Source of the DNA: Balaenoptera acutorostrata
Lineage: Eukaryota > Chordata > Mammalia > Artiodactyla > Balaenopteridae
Assembly (NCBI RefSeq): GCF_949987535.1
Contig: NC_080067.1
Location: 29,106,039-29,170,038, forward strand
DNA: 64,000 nucleotides
Reading direction: 5' to 3'
This document shows positions 60,325 to 64,000 of this stretch, piece by piece. A program made the position numbers and the translations under genes. Under the pieces are notes generated by a model. It did not search any database. It saw nothing but the letters and a program-made list of their open reading frames with translations, and was not told the DNA's origin. Within the stretch, counting starts at the first letter, position 1; each line of letters begins with the position of its first letter.

Positions 60325-60866
60325 GGTGAAACAGAGCCACCACTTGTCTCTGCAGGAGACCCCCCAACACCAGCAGGTACGTCTGGTTCAGTCTCCCCCA
60401 GGGTCACTGCTCCTTCCCCTGGGTCCCGATGCACACATTACTTTGTGTGTGCCCTCCAAGAGTGGGGTCTCTGTTTCCCCCAGTCCTGTCACAGTCCTGC
60501 AATCAATTCCCACTAGACTTCAAAGTCTGATTCTCTAGGAATTCCTCCTCCCGTTGCCGGAACCCCTGGTTGGGAAGCCTGACGTGGGGCTCAGAACCTT
60601 CACTCCAGTGGGTGGACTTCTGTGGTATAAGTGTTCGCCAGTCTGTGAGTCACCCACCCAGCAGTTATGGGATTTGATTTTACTCTGATTGCGACCCTCC
60701 TACCGTCTCACTGTGGCTTCTCCTCTGTCCTTGGACGTGGGGTATCCTCCTTGGTGAAGTCCAGGGTCTTCCTGTCAATGATTGTCCAGCAGCCAGTTGT
60801 GATTCTGGTGCTCTCGCAAGAGGGAGTGAGAGCACGTCCTTCTACTCCGCCATCTTGGTTAATCCC
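59903..60866 (-). promoter_or_regulatory. L1 5' UTR / internal promoter
   Basis: This is the 964-bp leader upstream of ORF1. The first bases on the minus strand carry CAAGATGG (plus-strand ccatcttgg at 60850-60858). In human L1, YY1 binds at the equivalent position to fix the transcription start. The region is richer in G and C than the flanks and contains a 75-bp duplication. Promoter activity is inferred from position and family. Confidence 0.8.
60040..60189 (-). repeat. 75-bp tandem duplication in the L1 5' UTR
   Basis: The two units are 60040-60114 and 60115-60189, each beginning gttgctgtggcg on the plus strand. They differ at only two positions that I can see (ggtcag/gatcag and ttccttccct/ttccctccct). 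A partial third start (gttg) follows. The unit length is a multiple of three, so open frames on both strands cross it. Confidence 0.93.
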
Positions 60867-60881
60867 CTGATAATGCTTCTT
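60867..60881. repeat. L1 target-site duplication, right copy
   Basis: CTGATAATGCTTCTT lies immediately outside the L1 5' end and is a perfect match to 54792-54806. The absence of decay in both copies supports a young insertion. Confidence 0.95.
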
Positions 60882-60990
60882 GACCTGGGTGCTGTTTACA
60901 CAGTTGAGTTCAGTTCACAAAAATTCAGCAAGCTGTGCACTTATATGTATTTCTCCTATGTATACTATAATACTTCAATTAAAAAAATTT
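60882..60990 (+). mobile_element. Old L1 3' UTR, right half
   Basis: gacctgggtgctgtttacac, gtgcacttatatgtatttct and tacttcaatt complete the 3' UTR broken at 54791. An A-rich stretch follows. Confidence 0.7.
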
Positions 60991-61520
60991 TAAGTTAAAT
61001 CTGACAGTCCCTTCCTTTTAACTCATGAGTTTAGTCCATTTACAGTTTTATTCACTATTAATGTATTTGATTTTATTTCTACTGTCTGTTTTCAAATTAC
61101 TCTGACTTTTCTATGCTTTGGGGGTTTTGTTGTTGTTGTTGTTCCCATTTCCTGCCTGCTTTTGTATTGATTGACTTTTTTCCTTCTTTATTTCCCACTG
61201 GGTTGGAAGTTATGCATTCTATTATAACATACATATCTTATGTAAAGTGAATTTCTGTTAGTACACCCTTTCAATAACTTAAATTAAAATGCTTTGATCT
61301 GTTTGTGCCTCATTTTAATAATTTACTTTATTTTCTCATTTTTGCTTCCATCTATTATTTCTTTAATATTTTAAATATAAATTTTTATAATCTTTATCCA
61401 ATTATTTATTGTATCAAAATCTTGAGGTCTAGCTCTGTTGTTTGCTATTCCTGCTGTCTCTCATGGTGGTTTGTTTCCTTGTGTGTTTTTAATTTTGATC
61501 TATGAGCTAATAGTGGAGTT
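60991..61520 (-). mobile_element. Old L1 fragment, minus strand
   Basis: T-rich antisense sequence with ttagtccatttacagtttta, gtctgttttcaaattac and tccttctttatttcccactgg resembles the ORF2 N-terminal side of old L1s. Includes a (GTT)n run at 61127-61143. Confidence 0.5.
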
Positions 61521-63119
61521 TTAACAGAGGTGACATCTTTGTGGCCTTTGTCTAGAATGTGGCTTGCCAAAGATGTTTTGTTTTTGTTTCTGCCAGTTGT
61601 TCCAGGCATATTTCCAACCTGGACCACATTTTAAATTTATTTTTTAAGTTTGGGTATTGTGGATATCATAGGCAATATAAATTTAAACCATAAACTCTCA
61701 TAAGGTCAAGCCTGAAGTCTAAATTTCTCAGGGGATACATCTTTCCCCACCTAGAACCCTCCAATGTTTTCTGAGATAGTGTAGATATAGTAGCTCACAT
61801 GTAAGAACTATTTAGGAGACAAGTCTAGCCTGGAAATTAGACTTGAAAATAGTTTAAAATCATTATTTGTATCCTCTTAATTCAATTCCCATTTATTTCC
61901 AAATATTGGTTGACTGTTTGCCTTATGTTAAAGATGTGCTAGTCACTGGGGATACAATAAGAAATAAAACATAATTCTTATTTTCAAGGAAATAATAGTT
62001 GGATAGAGAAATTTACAGTCTTGTTACATAGAAATGGTCAAAACCTAGTATGTGCACCACAAGTTCTCCCTTGTATGCCCATGACAGGTATTTAATTGGT
62101 CCCAGCTTTCTTTTCCATTGATTTTGGAAACAGCCATAAAACTCCACCTCTACATCATATTGTCAGTTCATCTGAGTCTTCATATATCATCCTTTCTTGT
62201 CTTTCCTGACCTAGAAGAAAGACCTGAAGCATCTAGTATTCCCTCCAATTATAACCAGCTTCCAAGGGCAGAAAAGACTGGGCACCAGGGTGGCATAGAA
62301 ACAACCAGATCTAACAAGGATTTCCCTGTGCTACTTTAACACTGCCCTGGATATTTACCTACACTGTGGCACAACCTTGCCACTTCATGGCATTATATTC
62401 ACTACATTAGAAACATAAGAATATAAGAAAGCATAAGTGAAAATATGCTTAAAACTTCAGTAAAACACAACCTAAAAGATTACCCTGAAAACTAGAGAAA
62501 AGGTAATAGAAAGAAACATGATCTGTAAAGTTTCTCATTAGGCTAACTGCCTGCCTCTCGTTACCCACACCTCCCGATTCTCACTGGGCCTGCCCGGATT
62601 TCATTTGGTTCTCAGGTCATTGCTTATTTTCATATGGGGGCTACATAACAGGGTCTCTTCCAGTCCCAGAATTCCATGGAGAGAAAAAGAGAAAATGTCA
62701 ATAATTAATGAACTGTCAGGGAGACACAGCTTCAACACGTCCTGAATCATGGAAAAATTCCTACTCTACAGCTCTTAGGCGTGACCAGCGAAAGGCCAGC
62801 ATTTAACTTTTCTGAATGTATTTTCATATAATGCTTACCTTTGCTTCCAAAACGCACGATTTCATAAGGTAGGAAAAAATTGATATGTAAATTACAATGA
62901 AAAATGTGGATAGGAGTGACTTATTTTTACTTTTCACAAAACTCAAACTTTGCAGAACTTCATATTTTTCTTAATTTTTAGAAAAACAAATGAATAAATT
63001 TTAAAAAAACATATAATTAATTTTATCAAAACTCAAAGCTAACCCCGGTAATCACCCCTTCTAATAATTTGTACCTCTTAGGAACTGTTATACTTAATGT
63101 CGAGTCATAAAAAGAAAGT
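61521..63119. other. SLC9A9 intron, mostly unannotated
   Basis: Apart from the small repeat fragment at 61880 nothing is recognised. A possible donor-like tgcttacctttgc at about 62834 lacks a nearby acceptor or any NHE9 coding sequence. Confidence 0.4.
61880..62015 (+). repeat. Fragment of the same old repeat family
   Basis: gatgtgctagtcactgggga, tacaataagaaataaaacat and aataatagttggatagag are a short head-type match. Confidence 0.4.
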
Positions 63120-63370
63120 GTTGAGTTATAAAGACACAGCTTGAATCCCAGCTCTTTGGTTGCAAGCTGTTTGAACTTGAAAACTTGAAGCCTCAACATT
63201 ATTCCATGTAGAATTGGAGAATTTAATACCTACTGTGCAACATTGTTGTTATGTAAACCTTCCGGCAAACATGAGGGGCTCAATGAAGGGTAACTGTTAT
63301 CATTATATTTTTCTGTAATCCCCTCAATGTCTAGCACATAGGGATTCTCAATTATTAATCGTTGAAAGAC
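63120..63370 (+). repeat. MIR-type relic
   Basis: agcttgaatcccagctcttt, aagctgtttgaacttgaaaa and ctcaatgaagggtaactgtt. Diverged MIR order. Confidence 0.5.
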
Positions 63371-63600
63371 AACCAATCATGACAAGATTGTGTGTATTGT
63401 GTATATCTAAGGTAAGAAGGTAATGAGAAAGAAACAAAATATTTATGGTACATATATTTTATTTTTACTTCTGCCACATAAGCTATGTAAAAAGAAGAAA
63501 GAGTTGAATATAGATGTCTCCTTTACCCAAGTCAAACAATGAAATCTAATAATAATGTTACATTTCTTTGATATGCTGAAAGGACATGATATTGGGGGTC

Positions 63601-63736
63601 CTTTTTTTTTTTTTCTTCTTTTTTTGGCCTCACCGTGTGGCTTGCGGGATCTTAGCTCCCCGACCAGGGATGGAACCCTGGGCCCACAGCAGTGAAAGTG
63701 CCAGGTCCTAACCACTGGATCACCAGGGAATTCCCT
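63601..63736 (-). mobile_element. tRNA-derived SINE, short type
   Basis: A reverse copy with a T-rich tail, gggatcttagctccccgaccaggg, and the head ccagtggttaggacc read backwards, ending ccagggaattccc. I could not define a clear target-site duplication. Confidence 0.88.
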
Positions 63737-64000
63737 GGGTGGTCCAGGGAATGGATGCCTTAGCAGAGCAGACGCAAGACTGAAAAGGGAAGACCAGAAA
63801 GGAGGAGGAAGATCAGGAGAGGACTGACTGTCTCATAGAAACCAAGTAAAGAGGTGGATTGAAGAATGTATCTGTTGTCTATGGTGAAAAACACTGTGCT
63901 GAGGAGAAATAGCTAGAAGGGATGGAGAGGTTGAAGACACAGGGGGGAAGAAGATGACCCAAGTCCCTGAGGAGATCCAAGTCCCTGCTCTCACAGGAGA

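Larger units (their letters stand above)
54807..60866 (-). mobile_element. Full-length, apparently intact L1 (LINE-1) retrotransposon
   Basis: This is a complete autonomous non-LTR retrotransposon of about 6.06 kb, inserted in the sense orientation of SLC9A9. Read on the minus strand it begins GGGGATTAACCAAGATGGCG, the expected L1 5' end with a YY1-type site. It then has a 5' UTR (about 960 bp), ORF1 (59902-58997), a 58-bp spacer, ORF2 (58938-55120), a short 3' UTR, a non-L1-like stretch and a poly(A) tract (T-run at 54807-54826 on the plus strand). A perfect 15-bp duplication, CTGATAATGCTTCTT, flanks it at 54792-54806 and 60867-60881. It interrupts an older plus-strand L1 3' UTR that resumes at 60882. 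Both ORFs are open and every catalytic residue checked is present, so it is a candidate source element. Activity cannot be judged from sequence. Confidence 0.97.

Noticed and set aside
62820..62880. Donor-like tgcttacctttgc on the minus strand as an SLC9A9 exon end
   Set aside because: No upstream acceptor within range and no NHE-like codons before it.
1..64000. CRISPR arrays, operons, riboswitches, rho-independent terminators
   Set aside because: The window is mammalian nuclear DNA. The repeats present are interspersed or microsatellite, with no regular spacer structure.

Overview
The window is a piece of a mammalian nuclear genome, almost certainly from a cetacean (whale or dolphin). The diagnosis rests on several copies of the tRNA-derived SINE that opens with cttccctggtggcgcagtgg and carries the long 3' body typical of cetaceans. 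Cattle carry the related but different Bov-tA. Other elements fit a placental mammal: MIR, L2, MER5/MER20-type hAT elements, MLT1 LTRs, old L1s, and a mariner of the cetartiodactyl type. Nothing prokaryotic, viral-genomic or organellar is present.

The host locus is SLC9A9, encoding the endosomal Na+/H+ exchanger NHE9, on the minus strand. Three consecutive internal exons can be read with exact splice junctions and matching phases: 34000-34113, 32179-32290 and 11220-11373. Everything else lies in its introns: more than 29.9 kb upstream, 1.7 kb, 20.8 kb, and at least 11.2 kb downstream. I found no other SLC9A9 exon.

The most striking object is a full-length, apparently intact L1 at 54807-60866 on the minus strand, in the same sense as SLC9A9. 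It has a 5' UTR of about 960 bp starting with a YY1-like CAAGATGG, an intact ORF1 (301 aa), a 58-bp spacer and an intact ORF2 (1272 aa) with all endonuclease, RT and CCHC key residues. It ends in a poly(A) tract and is flanked by a perfect 15-bp target-site duplication. About 90 bp of non-L1-like sequence between the L1 3' end and the poly(A) looks like a 3' transduction. Its 5' UTR holds a 75-bp tandem duplication inside a 141-codon ORF whose stop overlaps the ORF1 start (ATGA).

A second large insertion (46604-50868, minus) is a processed pseudogene of EIF4G2 (DAP5/NAT1). It has 5' UTR, the GTG start position, coding region, 3' UTR, poly(A) signal, poly(A) tail and a 13-bp TSD. It is broken by stops, deletions and two later SINEs in opposite orientations.

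The remainder is layered repeats: nested L1 fragments (a plus-strand L1 tail inside an older minus-strand L1 at 11.5-13.9 kb), SINEs with readable TSDs, three MLT1 LTRs all on the minus strand, several hAT copies, MIR and L2 relics, a truncated mariner (39715-40229), and an unexplained near-perfect palindrome (36-bp arms, 4-nt loop) at 28188-28263. No undescribed gene system was found. The items most worth checking are the intact L1 with its transduction and 5' UTR ORF, and the palindrome.
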